Shown here: piece after piece, positions 8,920 through 18,346 of the stretch
Numbering within the stretch: the first letter of the stretch is position 1
Layout of the letters: every line of letters starts with the position of its first letter
NCBI GenBank assembly: GCA_017302715.1
Contig: JAFLCD010000001.1
Coordinates: 62,001 to 126,000 of the forward strand
Length of the DNA: 64,000 bases
Reading direction: 5' to 3'
From: Deltaproteobacteria bacterium
Lineage (GTDB): Bacteria > Bdellovibrionota > UBA2394
The notes under the pieces: model-generated
What the model saw: the letters and a program-made list of their open reading frames with translations, nothing else
Told to the model about the DNA's origin: nothing
Databases searched by the model: none
Translations under genes and position numbers: made by a program

Positions 8920-11900
8920 TCTTTTGATATTTAGTAGATTTTCCTTTGCCGGTGATTTTGATAAGGCCGCGATCGAGTAGACTTTTGAGTTCCTGTTTAG
9001 CAGAGGTCGAACTTATTTTAAGTAAATTTTGAATAGAATTTCGATCTATAAACTCATTGTTTTTCAAGAATTCTAGAATCCATCTTTCGCGTTCAGATAA
9101 ATCATCGGCTGAATTTTTTAAGCTTAAGATTGCATACTTAAGCGAGTGACTGACAAAATATTTACCGCCATCTTCCTGAATCATTTCCTCTAATTTTGTT
9201 TCTTTTAAAATCTCTCGAATTCTTTTGATCGACGTATAAATTCGCGAGTCATGTACAAGTGGATTATAAGTTTCATGCCAAACGAGAACTGTTAAATCTT
9301 CTTTAGAAAATTTCTCACCCGCTCTCTCAAGTAAAAATCTAAGCAAATGAGTGAGTAAGTACTTTCCTTTAATTGAAAAATTTAATTTTGCAGCCCGAAC
9401 TTCAGATTTAATGTCGTCAAAAATGATATCAAATTTATTTGTATTAAGCTCCGGCAATTGATTTTCAAAATAAACAGAGGCACTTTGATTGGTTTTTAAA
9501 ACAACCTCTCGAATCCCGCCTATTCCTGCCAAACTTAAGATCTTATCAAAATAATTTTTCTGATGAGGTAAAATGGAAACTTTAGAAGATCGTTTGGTTT
9601 GAACGGTGAATGATTCTAAAATTTCGTAAAAATAGGCGTGAGGCTTTTTGGGGTTCAAAGATCTAAGGCTCTTTTCAAACTCCTGTTGGTCTCCTAATTT
9701 TAAGTTGGCAATCGCTAAAAGAGCTTTTATAAATTCCTCGTCTTCGTGAGAGTCAAATTTATTCAATAACAACGAGGCATTTTGCAATATTCCCAATGCA
9801 TCTGCATTTCGATTCGAATTTAGCTCTAAAAGAGCTAATGCCAAGAGGCATCTAAACTCCCAAATAAAGTACTCATACTTTTTTGAAGTACTTAATGCCT
9901 GCAGCAAGAGCAGCTTGCCAGCCTGCAATTTGCCTTGAACTAGAAAATGATATCCAAGCAGGCATCGATAAGCGGTTGTAATATCTAAATCAGTAGTTTC
10001 TTTAAAAAATTCTAAAAAATCAGGCGCAAGAGTCTCAAGTTCTACGGGAAATTTTTCTAGAAAGTTAATTTCCATCAGATTTAAATGGAGACGAATCAAA
10101 GATCCTTCTGACAATTGACTTCTTTCCACGCGACTGGCCGCATTCCATTTAAATTTATTCCAGCCCCCCTGAAGCCTGATGGTTAAAAAATCGTAGAGCT
10201 GCTTTAGAACAATCCCGCTTTCTGGGTCGTCTTTCAGTGCTGAGGATCCAGATATTTTTCTTAAAACTTCTAAGGCGCCTTGAAAATTTCCAGAACCAAT
10301 ATGAAGATAAACCAGTCTTCTTATTCTTTGAAATTCGTCTCGGCCCATAGGTCCATTAACATTTGAATTGATTATGCTTATAAGAATTTGTTCAGATTTT
10401 TTGAATTGCCCCTGCCCTATTAAATGAGTAGAAAAAAATAACTGGCAAAAGCTGACGACTCTAAGCAATCCAAGTTTTTCTGCCCTGTCTAGGACCTTCT
10501 TTTTTTCGATTAATGCTTGATCAACATTTCCTAAATCGTATTCACAGGTCCATGCGTTTGATTCAGCCACAAGTTCAACGGAAACAATTCTATTCAGACG
10601 ATAAATAGGAATGGCAAGGCGGTAACTGGCTGCCGCTTTTTTTTGATTCCCTATAATATGAAAATAAAGGCCCTCATAAATATAATAATCGGCCCAAAGA
10701 TAATGGGTTTGGTGGACGCATTTATTTAAAAGCAAATGAGCTTGATCCAATAGGCTTTTGCATAAACTTGGATTTTTAGTACAAACAAATTCTGCCTTAT
10801 AAAGTAGGGCCTGAAGATGGGATGGCTCATGTGGCTCACATTTTTCTAAAATTCTATCGAGCAATTGAATCGATTCATCAAATTTTGAAATCAGAAAATA
10901 ACTTCTTCCGAGTGCTAAATAAATTTGAAATCTCTCATCATCTCCCACAGATTTTAAAAGTGCAGCTTCGAGTTCTGGAATCGGATCTTCAAGGCGATTC
11001 AAATAATTAAATACGGCTCGTCTCACCAACAAGCTTTCGATAGAAAGCATTTCAACAAGTGGATCGCTCAGCTTTAAAAAATCTGAAAATTCACCATTTT
11101 TTTCCATCTCTTTTGCGATAAATTCAAACTCTTTAGCAGCCTCAGAAATTTGATTCGTTTGTAAAAATTGCCAGACGCTTTCTTTTTTTGATAAATAAGA
11201 ATCCTTAGATTTTAAAATATTGAGAATTTCGGTGCGTTGAACAGATTGAAAATCTTTGCAAATTTCGCGAATGAATTCTTTGATCTCGTCGATGAGAACC
11301 GGATTATCCATCGACTGAATAAATCCAAGACCGAGCAACATATGTCGTTCACGAATAGAAAAAGAATTAATAATTTCTTTTTCCAGGCTTAAATCGAATT
11401 CAATAAATCCAGCTAATTGAATTTTTTCTTTAAGCTCTGGAATAAATGAATCCAAAATTCTGCTGAAATATTTATTTTTTACTTCGGTGAAGTTTTTTTC
11501 GACATCTGTTTCGGCGAGTGGACGGCCTTCGATGATGGCCGGAGAAAGCATCATCTTTAGTAAAAAAGGATTGCCGCCGCATGCATTGAAAATTTTTCTC
11601 TTTAAACCTTCTGCATCTTCAGCGGGAACCTGTACTCGAGACTTTTCGATGAGCTTTTCAACTTCTTCTAAATTAAGTCCATTCCATTTAATAATTCCTG
11701 CATCCATAATAAGCGTAGGATCCAGTTCTGGAATAGCGGCGCAAGTCATCACGATGGTTGCTTCGGTAATATTTTTTAAAATAAAATCGAGCCAAGATTT
11801 TCCGTCTTGAATTCGATCGACTCCGTCTAAGAGCAAAAGAATTTTTTCTTCATTGCAGAGTTTTAAAATCTCATCTTGCAAACTTGGCAACTGTCTCAAT

Positions 11901-12199
11901 GCATCGGGGTGATCAAAGGCCATGACGACGCCGATTTCTTCGGCAATTTTTTGAATAGCCGAAAGCAGATTGGTATCTGCAGAAAACGAAATAAGATGCG
12001 CGCGCTTGCCCGACATTTTAGAGGTCGTTAGAAGTTGCTGCATCAACGTGGTTCTGCCGGTGAGTGGGCGTCCGCGAATAAAAACAACGCGATAATGTTG
12101 TGTTTCTTCTTCTATTTTATCGAGGCCGGCGGTCAGCCAGACCTGAGAAGGCGGCAGAGAAACAAGACGATCTTTTAGTTTTTCAAGAGCGATACTCAA
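8909..12199 (-). CDS. STAND-type ATPase regulator with helical repeats and two winged helices
   Basis: The 1096-residue protein has an N-terminal NTPase (about 1-290): a P-loop-like GRPLTGRT at 43-50, with Arg49 in place of the usual Lys, and Walker B ILLLLDGVD near 120. A long helical-repeat region of TPR type follows (about 380-850; LALGRSYFLISKFDESIQLL, LRLQGGWNKF). Near 930-1020 is an OmpR/SARP-like winged helix (SRIYTSIKRIREIL), and the last 60 residues form a second winged helix (ERERWILEFLKN ... LLDRGLIKITGKGK). This plan matches MalT/AfsR-like signal-sensing transcription factors. The two DNA-binding domains at the C-terminus are unusual. The target is unknown. Confidence 0.8.
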   Translation of the reverse strand: MSIALEKLKDRLVSLPPSQVWLTAGLDKIEEETQHYRVVFIRGRPLTGRTTLMQQLLTTSKMSGKRAHLISFSADTNLLSAIQKIAEEIGVVMAFDHPDALRQLPSLQDEILKLCNEEKILLLLDGVDRIQDGKSWLDFILKNITEATIVMTCAAIPELDPTLIMDAGIIKWNGLNLEEVEKLIEKSRVQVPAEDAEGLKRKIFNACGGNPFLLKMMLSPAIIEGRPLAETDVEKNFTEVKNKYFSRILDSFIPELKEKIQLAGFIEFDLSLEKEIINSFSIRERHMLLGLGFIQSMDNPVLIDEIKEFIREICKDFQSVQRTEILNILKSKDSYLSKKESVWQFLQTNQISEAAKEFEFIAKEMEKNGEFSDFLKLSDPLVEMLSIESLLVRRAVFNYLNRLEDPIPELEAALLKSVGDDERFQIYLALGRSYFLISKFDESIQLLDRILEKCEPHEPSHLQALLYKAEFVCTKNPSLCKSLLDQAHLLLNKCVHQTHYLWADYYIYEGLYFHIIGNQKKAAASYRLAIPIYRLNRIVSVELVAESNAWTCEYDLGNVDQALIEKKKVLDRAEKLGLLRVVSFCQLFFSTHLIGQGQFKKSEQILISIINSNVNGPMGRDEFQRIRRLVYLHIGSGNFQGALEVLRKISGSSALKDDPESGIVLKQLYDFLTIRLQGGWNKFKWNAASRVERSQLSEGSLIRLHLNLMEINFLEKFPVELETLAPDFLEFFKETTDLDITTAYRCLLGYHFLVQGKLQAGKLLLLQALSTSKKYEYFIWEFRCLLALALLELNSNRNADALGILQNASLLLNKFDSHEDEEFIKALLAIANLKLGDQQEFEKSLRSLNPKKPHAYFYEILESFTVQTKRSSKVSILPHQKNYFDKILSLAGIGGIREVVLKTNQSASVYFENQLPELNTNKFDIIFDDIKSEVRAAKLNFSIKGKYLLTHLLRFLLERAGEKFSKEDLTVLVWHETYNPLVHDSRIYTSIKRIREILKETKLEEMIQEDGGKYFVSHSLKYAILSLKNSADDLSERERWILEFLKNNEFIDRNSIQNLLKISSTSAKQELKSLLDRGLIKITGKGKSTKYQKTMG

Positions 12200-12330
12200 T
12201 CGCGACCATTTCTATCATAGGCCTCTGAATTCGGACATATGGCCAAGAAAGAAAATTTTTAATACCTTGAAATTACTAGATTTTTTAAATCAGACATTTT
12301 TAAAAAGTGAGCGCTCTTTTAATAAAAGTT

Positions 12331-12346
12331 AGTGTTTTAAGACACT
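12331..12346 (-). terminator. Weak hairpin after gcvPB, possible terminator
   Basis: An inverted repeat AGTGT/ACACT with a 6-nt loop lies 28 bp after the gcvPB stop. Read on the minus strand it is followed by AACTTTTATT. The stem is short and AT-rich, so this is only a possible terminator. A second palindrome, GAGCGCTC, with A/T-rich flanks sits at about 12303-12320, upstream of the STAND gene. Nothing else is visible in 12200-12373. Confidence 0.3.
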
Positions 12347-12373
12347 TACAAACAAATCCAATTGTCAGTTTAA

Positions 12374-13873
12374 CTAGGCTCGCGACCAACGAAGGCGAGG
12401 CTGCTTTTGAGCGCGAAGCTCATCAAGTCGCTCTCTAAAAACTCGAGTCGGTGCGGTTTTTAAAATCTCTGGAGTGGATTTTGCCTCTTTTGCAATTTGA
12501 ATCATCACATCACAAAACTGATCGAGAGTTTCTTTTGTTTCGCTCTCCGTTGGCTCAATCATCATCGCGCCATGAACCACGAGTGGAAAATAAACAGTCA
12601 TCGGATGGTAGCCGTAATCCATAAGTCGTTTTGCGATATCCAAAGTTTTGATCCCGAAATCCTCTTGAATTTTGTCCGACAAAACAACTTCATGCATGCA
12701 AGTTGTATCAAACGGAATGTCGTAGTGACCGCGCAAGCGATGACGAATGTAGTTCGCATTCAAAACGGCCGCCGTCGCCATCTGTTGAATATAAGTAGAG
12801 TCTTCAGTGGCGCCGATCGAAAGCATATAAGCCAAAGCGCGCACATGAATTGAAAAATTTCCAAAGTATCCGCTCATTCGTCCCATCGTATGAGGCAAAT
12901 CATAATTAAAAATAAACCCGTCGCCTTTTTTCTCAACCACAGGAAGCGGAAGAAATTTTTTCAAATCTTCACGAACGCCAACGGGTCCGGCTCCGGGACC
13001 GCCACCGCCGTGCGGAGTTGAAAAAGTTTTGTGCACATTGATATGCATAATATCGACGCCAAGATCTGCGGGACGAACAATACCCATGATGGCGTTAAAG
13101 TTTGCGCCATCCATATAAAAAATTCCATCCACCTTATGAATGAGCTCCGCAATCTTATGAATATTTTTTTCGTAAAGTCCGAGCGTATTTGGATTTGTCA
13201 TCATGATGCCGGCTACATCTTGATCGATGAGTTTTTCGATATCTTCGATTTCAACCACTCCACTTGGGCCAGTTGGAATGGGAACAATTTCATAGCCCAC
13301 CATTGCGCAAGTCGCGGGATTTGTTCCATGCGCCGAATCAGGGATCAAAACTTTTGTTTTTTTAGATTTCTTCGCTTCATGATAAGCGCGCATGATTTTC
13401 ATGCCAGCGTATTCGCCGTGTGCTCCCGCGTTGGGTTGAAAAGTAAAAGCTGCAAGTCCCGTAACCGACGACAACAATTGTCCGAGTTGAAATTGAATCG
13501 AGAGTGCGGGCTGCAGAAATTTTTCTGGCCACAGAGGATGCAAATTAGAAATTCCAGGAATCTTAGCAACCTCTTCGTTAATTTTCGGATTATATTTCAT
13601 CGTGCAAGAGCCAAGGGGATAAAATCCCGTATCGATGCTGTAATTTTTTTGAGAGAGACGAACAAAATGTCTCACGACTTCGTTTTCAGAAATTTCTGGA
13701 AAATCTAGAACCGCGTCTCGAATTTGATCTTTTGGCAAAACTTTCGAAGCTTCTACGCGAGGTACTGTAAGTGTAGGAAGAGAATACCCGATCCGACCAG
13801 GATGCGATCTTTCAAAAAGCGTGGCTTCTTCTGGTGAGAGAACAGAGCCAACGGTATCTTCAAGTAAACTCAT
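12374..13873 (-). CDS. gcvPB: Glycine dehydrogenase (decarboxylating) subunit 2
   Basis: This is the PLP-binding half of the split P-protein of the glycine cleavage system. P-protein decarboxylates glycine and passes the aminomethyl group to lipoyl GcvH. The PLP lysine motif is visible in INVHKTFSTPHGGGGPG. The start at 13873 (MSLLEDTVGSV) gives 499 residues, the usual length, and a 4-nt ATGA overlap with gcvPA; an in-frame extension to 13960 would overlap gcvPA by 91 bp. It is the last gene of gcvT-H-PA-PB. The L-protein (dihydrolipoyl dehydrogenase) is not in this window. Confidence 0.95.
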   Translation of the reverse strand: MSLLEDTVGSVLSPEEATLFERSHPGRIGYSLPTLTVPRVEASKVLPKDQIRDAVLDFPEISENEVVRHFVRLSQKNYSIDTGFYPLGSCTMKYNPKINEEVAKIPGISNLHPLWPEKFLQPALSIQFQLGQLLSSVTGLAAFTFQPNAGAHGEYAGMKIMRAYHEAKKSKKTKVLIPDSAHGTNPATCAMVGYEIVPIPTGPSGVVEIEDIEKLIDQDVAGIMMTNPNTLGLYEKNIHKIAELIHKVDGIFYMDGANFNAIMGIVRPADLGVDIMHINVHKTFSTPHGGGGPGAGPVGVREDLKKFLPLPVVEKKGDGFIFNYDLPHTMGRMSGYFGNFSIHVRALAYMLSIGATEDSTYIQQMATAAVLNANYIRHRLRGHYDIPFDTTCMHEVVLSDKIQEDFGIKTLDIAKRLMDYGYHPMTVYFPLVVHGAMMIEPTESETKETLDQFCDVMIQIAKEAKSTPEILKTAPTRVFRERLDELRAQKQPRLRWSRA

Positions 13874-15207
13874 AGATTTTGTTTGAGGAAGCTCGCCACT
13901 TTGTCCAAATCTTGAGGTTTGTGAAGTTCGCTGACGTGTATCAATAGTTTGTTCTTCCATGCTGGATTAAATCTCCCTAAATCAACTCCGCAAACCCAAC
14001 CCTCATTCGCTGCTTGCTCAACAATGGCAGATGCAGGCTTTGTCGTCTCAACGACGAACTCATTAAATGTCGGAGAATTTGAAATCGAAAGTTTAGTTTC
14101 AGTTCGAATTTTATTTTTAAGGTATTCGCACAAACTTAGATTTTGAGAAGCAAGTTCTTTCAATCCTTGTTTGCCGAGTGTCGCCATATGAATAAGTCCG
14201 GCGAGCATATTTAAATTATTATTCGTGCAAATATTTGAAGTCGCTTTTTCGCGACGAATAAATTGCTCTCGCGTTGCAAAAGTTAAAGTGTAAGAGCGTC
14301 GACCTTTCGTATCGACCGTTTCACCGACCAATCGTCCAGGCAACTGGCGTAAATATTCATTTCGAGTTGTAAAAATTCCAAACGAAGATCCGCCAAGATA
14401 GGCGGCGTTTCCAAAACTCTGTCCTTCAGCTGTTACGATATGAGCGCCAAAAGCTCCAGGTCCTCGAAGAATTCCAAAGCTGATAGGTTCCATCGTCGAT
14501 GTAACCCAAAGTGTTTCAGATTTTTGAATCCATTCGCCGATTTGAGAATAATCCTCGATGACTCCAAAAATATTTGGACTCTGGGTCACTAAAATATCTG
14601 CGCCAGATTGAAGAATTTTTTCAAGCTTCACTAAATCGATATGGTCTTTTTCAATATCAATCTTTTCGATTCGATCTTTAAACTCTTCGCAATACGTTCG
14701 AATCGTCTGCTCATAAAAAGGATGGAGCGCTCCAGACAATAAAATTTTTCCTGAAGATTTTTTCTTCAGACGAATTCCCATAAGCACGCCCTCGGCAAGG
14801 GCTGTAGCTCCGTCATACATCGAGGCATTTGAAAGCTCGGTTTCGGTTAACTGACAGGCCAAAGTTTGAAATTCAAAAATCGCCTGCAAAGTTCCTTGAG
14901 AAATTTCTGGTTGATAAGGCGTATACGAAGTCGCAAACTCAGATCTTCCCTGCAAAAATGGAACGATCGAAGGAATATCGTGTGCGTAAATTCCACAGCC
15001 TGCAAAATTTAATTTAGGCAAAGTGGAGAGCTGAGAAATCTGTTTAAATGTTTCTCGCAACTCCATTTCAGATTGAGCTGGAGGATAATTTAATTTTTTT
15101 GCGCGAAGTTGAGCGGGGATGTGAGTGAAAAGTTCTTCTGTATTTTTAAACCCGATAGCATCCAAAAGTTGTTTTTGGTCCTCGCGGGCTTGAGGAATAT
15201 ATTTCAT
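13870..15207 (-). CDS. gcvPA: Glycine dehydrogenase (decarboxylating) subunit 1
   Basis: This is the N-terminal half of the split P-protein, which pairs with GcvPB to form the active heterotetramer. The 445-residue length and segments such as YTPYQPEISQGTLQAIFEFQ and the SFGNAAYLGGSSFG region are characteristic. It overlaps gcvH upstream and gcvPB downstream by the same 4-nt ATGA arrangement, so the genes are very likely translationally coupled. The split form is typical of Firmicutes, archaea and many delta-type lineages, unlike the fused P-protein of E. coli. Confidence 0.95.
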   Translation of the reverse strand: MKYIPQAREDQKQLLDAIGFKNTEELFTHIPAQLRAKKLNYPPAQSEMELRETFKQISQLSTLPKLNFAGCGIYAHDIPSIVPFLQGRSEFATSYTPYQPEISQGTLQAIFEFQTLACQLTETELSNASMYDGATALAEGVLMGIRLKKKSSGKILLSGALHPFYEQTIRTYCEEFKDRIEKIDIEKDHIDLVKLEKILQSGADILVTQSPNIFGVIEDYSQIGEWIQKSETLWVTSTMEPISFGILRGPGAFGAHIVTAEGQSFGNAAYLGGSSFGIFTTRNEYLRQLPGRLVGETVDTKGRRSYTLTFATREQFIRREKATSNICTNNNLNMLAGLIHMATLGKQGLKELASQNLSLCEYLKNKIRTETKLSISNSPTFNEFVVETTKPASAIVEQAANEGWVCGVDLGRFNPAWKNKLLIHVSELHKPQDLDKVASFLKQNL

Positions 15208-15635
15208 TTCTTTTTCGAAATGAGTTTTAAATATTCTGCAGAAGGTAAAAGTTGTTCTAGCTCTTTTTCATCCGAAAGTTCGATTTTGACCATCCAACCT
15301 TCACCGTAAGGATCTTCGTTCACGTGTTCAGCGTTATTTGGCAATTTGCCATTTACTTCTAAAACCTCGCCACTCACTGGAGCGAAAAGTTCAGCCACTG
15401 TTTTAAGAGAATCGACGGTTCCAAAAACTTTTCCGGCAACATAAGAATCACCTTCTTCTGGAAGTTCAACATAAGTGATATCGCCCAGTGCGTTCTGTGC
15501 GTAATCTGTAATTCCGATGACAGCAGTACCGTCTTCGATTCGCGCCCACTCGTGATTTTTTGTATAAAGTAAATGCTCGGGAACTTTCATTCCTGGTTCT
15601 TTTGTTGATTTACCTGATTTTGCTTCGCTCGCCAT
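15204..15635 (-). CDS. gcvH: Glycine cleavage system H protein
   Basis: GcvH carries the lipoyl arm that moves the aminomethyl group among the P, T and L proteins. The lipoyl lysine lies in the motif GTVDSLKTVAELFAPVSGEV. The start at 15635 has a good AGAGGA ribosome site and gives 143 residues, with about 15 extra residues (rich in Lys/Ser) before the normal beginning MKVPEHLLYTKNHEW. The shorter start at 15590 has a poorer ribosome site. Its stop overlaps the gcvPA start by 4 nt. Confidence 0.95.
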   Translation of the reverse strand: MASEAKSGKSTKEPGMKVPEHLLYTKNHEWARIEDGTAVIGITDYAQNALGDITYVELPEEGDSYVAGKVFGTVDSLKTVAELFAPVSGEVLEVNGKLPNNAEHVNEDPYGEGWMVKIELSDEKELEQLLPSAEYLKLISKKK

Positions 15636-15652
15636 ATTTTTCCTCTAAGTGA

Positions 15653-16771
15653 TTAAGCCGTTTTTTTCAGCGATTTTTTTGCACCCTGCACCCTCGCTGT
15701 TGTCACAAATGGGGTCGCTGTCAGCACAGCCTCTCTCTGTTTTCCGCCACTTTCAAGCATAAAAATGAAACCCGTTTCTAGCGGAACATTTATCTGGGAA
15801 AGATCGATCAGTGCAAGGCCGATGCCAACTTTTTTTACAGGCGAAGTTGATCCGCTCGTAAGCCATCCCACCCGTTTTCCGTTCCAAAAGAGACTTTCAT
15901 CTGCTCTCATGGGCTTAGGAGTCTGGCTTTGCACTGCAACCGCTTTATATCGGGGGGCTAGCCGAGCTTTTTCAACACCGACAAAACTAGAATTTAAATT
16001 CGTCGCAAAGGCCGAAAAAGTCTCCATGGGGCGAAGTTGATCTGAAAGCTCGTGCCCATAAAGTGGAAAGCCTACTTCGAGTCGCAAGGTATCCCGCGCC
16101 CCAAGCCCGATAGGAAGCCCACCTTTTTTTTCAAGCTGCATCCAAAAATTCATGGCTTCTTCAACGGGCAAAAAAACTTCAAAGCCATCTTCACCGGTAT
16201 AGCCGGTACGTCCGACGATCCAGCCATTTTTGGGCTGATAGAATGCATAATATTTCAGCTCGAGAGCTTGAGGAAAAATATCCTTCATTATTTCGACGGC
16301 GCGCGGGCCTTGAATAGCGATGAGAGCTGTTTTCTCGCTGACATCTTCAAGCGTTACCTGAAAGCCCGAGCTTAGACTTTTCATATGTGCAAAATCTTTA
16401 TCTATATTAGAGGCGTTTACGACGACCCAATAATTCTCGGAGTCGAATTTATAAACGATGATGTCATCGACGATGGTGCCGTCGTCTTTAAGCAAAAGGC
16501 AGTACTGCGCCTTAAAATGAATCAGATTTTCAAACGGTCTCGTGCAAGTTTTGGTCAAATAAGCGGTCGCATCTTTGCCGCGCACCCAAAATTCACCCAT
16601 ATGCGAAACATCGAAAATCCCTACATCTTTGCGAACTGCAAGGTGTTCCTTCATCATTCCACCCGAAGTTGAATCATAAGAAATAGGCATATCGTAGCCC
16701 GCAAAAGGCGCCATTCGGGCTTGTAACTCAAGATGCCGTGCGTGAAGGGGCGTTTTCTTCAAAGCTTGCAT
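15653..16771 (-). CDS. gcvT: Aminomethyltransferase (glycine cleavage T protein)
   Basis: T-protein transfers the methylene group from GcvH-bound aminomethyl to tetrahydrofolate, releasing ammonia. The 372 residues begin with the family signature (KKTPLHARHLELQARMAPFAGYDMP) and include VSHMGEFWVRGKDA, GRTGYTGEDGFEVF and RDTLRLEVGFPLYGHEL, the folate-binding core. It is the first gene of the gcv operon, 17 bp before gcvH. The 107 bp upstream is shared with the divergent hpnH gene; I see no glycine riboswitch there, so control is probably by protein. Confidence 0.96.
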   Translation of the reverse strand: MQALKKTPLHARHLELQARMAPFAGYDMPISYDSTSGGMMKEHLAVRKDVGIFDVSHMGEFWVRGKDATAYLTKTCTRPFENLIHFKAQYCLLLKDDGTIVDDIIVYKFDSENYWVVVNASNIDKDFAHMKSLSSGFQVTLEDVSEKTALIAIQGPRAVEIMKDIFPQALELKYYAFYQPKNGWIVGRTGYTGEDGFEVFLPVEEAMNFWMQLEKKGGLPIGLGARDTLRLEVGFPLYGHELSDQLRPMETFSAFATNLNSSFVGVEKARLAPRYKAVAVQSQTPKPMRADESLFWNGKRVGWLTSGSTSPVKKVGIGLALIDLSQINVPLETGFIFMLESGGKQREAVLTATPFVTTARVQGAKKSLKKTA

Positions 16772-16841
16772 TTTTTTCTCCGCTCAAAAGTTTACAGAAT
16801 CTTTAATCAAGGCTTAGATCGATCTTTAATACTATTGAAAG

Positions 16842-16863
16842 CGATTGCCCCCCTGGTCAATCG
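16842..16863. promoter_or_regulatory. Inverted repeat between gcvT and hpnH, candidate operator
   Basis: CGATTG (16842-16847) and CAATCG (16858-16863) form an inverted repeat with a 10-bp C/G-rich spacer. It lies in the 107-bp divergent promoter region, and the right arm overlaps a TTGACC that could serve as a -35 box for the gcv operon. The regulator is unknown. Confidence 0.35.
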
Positions 16864-16878
16864 ATATCAGGAGAAAGA

Positions 16879-18000
16879 ATGTCAGTACCTGTTTCTCAAA
16901 TGTGGACGGTCGCATCTTATGTGATCAAACAAAAATTGATGGGCCGAAAGCGATATCCTTTGGTGTTAATGCTCGAGCCGCTCTTTCGTTGCAACTTATC
17001 GTGCGCGGGCTGTGGAAAAATTCAGTACCCCGACCATATTTTGAAAAAAGTTTTGAGTGCCGACCAATGTTTGGCCGCAGCAGATGAATGTGGAGCTCCA
17101 ATTGTGAGCATTCCTGGTGGCGAACCGCTTCTTCATCCCGAGATGCCTCAACTTGTCGAAGGTTTGGTTGCGCGTAAAAAATATATTTATTTATGTACGA
17201 ACGCGATTTTACTTAAATCTAAAATCGATCAATACAAAGCCACAAAATATCTGACGTTTTCGGTTCATATGGACGGATTGCAAGAAGAGCATGATGAAGC
17301 CGTTTGTCGCGATGGAACTTATGCCAAAGCGATCGAAGGAATCAAAGAAGCTTTGAAGCGCGGATTTCGTGTGACGACCAACACCACGCTTTTTGATGGA
17401 GCGAAGTCCGAGCGCGTTCGCGAATTTTTTGATGAGATGATGAAGCTAGGAGTTGAAGGGATGATGGTTTCTCCTGGATATTCTTATTCAAAAGCCCCCG
17501 ATCAAAATCATTTTTTAAAACGTCAAAAAACTTTTAAATTGTTTAGAGAGATTTTTTTTAACGGAAAGAAATCTTGGAGATTCAATCAGTCTCCTCTTTT
17601 CATTGAATATCTTGCGGGCTCAAGACACTTTGAATGCACGCCTTGGGGAAATCCAACTTACAATATTTTTGGATGGCAAAAACCCTGCTACTTACTTCAA
17701 GACGGATACGTAAAAACTTTTAATGAACTTCTTGAAACGACGAACTGGGATAATTACGGACGCAAGTCTGGTAATCCTGCATGCCAAGATTGCATGGTCC
17801 ACTGCGGTCATGAACCAACAGCCGTTGATTACACATTTGGAACAGCTAAAGGATTTTGGGGAACGGTGAAGGCCACTTTGTCTGGACCTAAAATTCACGC
17901 CCCTGATTCACCCATTTTTCCATTTATGTCGAAGCCAAAAAACTTTGTATCCGAGTACGAGCAGTCTGAAAATTCTGAGAAAGTGATGAAAAATGGCTAA
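16879..18000 (+). CDS. hpnH: HpnH-like radical SAM protein (adenosylhopane synthase)
   Basis: HpnH joins an adenosyl group to diploptene, the first step of hopanoid side-chain extension. The radical SAM cluster motif CNLSCAGC gives Cys38, Cys42 and Cys45; SIPGGEPLLHP and the C-terminal cysteine group (CQDCMVHCGHEP) are characteristic of HpnH among radical SAM proteins. Length 373 residues is normal. A good AGGAGAAAG ribosome site precedes the ATG. No squalene-hopene cyclase or other hpn gene is in the window, so the pathway must be completed elsewhere or the substrate may differ. The next gene overlaps it by 8 nt. Confidence 0.88.
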   Translation: MSVPVSQMWTVASYVIKQKLMGRKRYPLVLMLEPLFRCNLSCAGCGKIQYPDHILKKVLSADQCLAAADECGAPIVSIPGGEPLLHPEMPQLVEGLVARKKYIYLCTNAILLKSKIDQYKATKYLTFSVHMDGLQEEHDEAVCRDGTYAKAIEGIKEALKRGFRVTTNTTLFDGAKSERVREFFDEMMKLGVEGMMVSPGYSYSKAPDQNHFLKRQKTFKLFREIFFNGKKSWRFNQSPLFIEYLAGSRHFECTPWGNPTYNIFGWQKPCYLLQDGYVKTFNELLETTNWDNYGRKSGNPACQDCMVHCGHEPTAVDYTFGTAKGFWGTVKATLSGPKIHAPDSPIFPFMSKPKNFVSEYEQSENSEKVMKNG

Positions 18001-18346
18001 TGCATTTGAAAAAAGAGAATTTGTGCAGGGCGTTTCTCTTCGTGTAAGCGACGCAGATTTTTATGATGGATTAAGAGCTGTAGTCGATTATCGAGGCGAC
18101 TGCAAAATTTTGCTCAAAGACGGATCAGAAGCTGAAGGGTATATTTTTAATTTTACAAAACTCTGTGTGGATTTGATACCTGTTGATAGTGAGCAGAGAA
18201 AATCTTTTCTTATTTCAAACATCGCTGAAATTATTTTTTCCGGAGCGGATGCCGCTGCAGGAAAATCTTGGGAAGATTGGATGAAGCGAAAAGCTGCACA
18301 GAAATCTCATCAAGCTGCTTCTTCTGATGCGGCTTCGCATGCCTAA
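17993..18346 (+). CDS. Small conserved-looking protein coupled to hpnH
   Basis: This 117-residue soluble protein overlaps hpnH by 8 nt (ATGGCTAA) and is probably co-translated. The core (about residues 20-95) has short alternating strands, YRGDCKILLKDGSEAEGYIFN, then ISNIAEIIFSG and GKSWEDWMKRK, suggesting a small SH3/Sm-like beta barrel. I recall similar small proteins in other bacteria but no assigned function. The Ala/Ser-rich tail looks disordered. Its link to HpnH is inferred from the overlap only. Confidence 0.7.
   Translation: MANAFEKREFVQGVSLRVSDADFYDGLRAVVDYRGDCKILLKDGSEAEGYIFNFTKLCVDLIPVDSEQRKSFLISNIAEIIFSGADAAAGKSWEDWMKRKAAQKSHQAASSDAASHA

Noticed and set aside
13031-13708. A 225-residue open frame on the plus strand
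   Set aside because: It lies entirely antisense to gcvPB, whose family identity is certain, and its His/Asn/Phe-rich composition is that of a shadow frame.
16772-16878. Glycine riboswitch before gcvT
   Set aside because: The region is short and shared with hpnH, and I see no tandem aptamer-like structure or expression platform.
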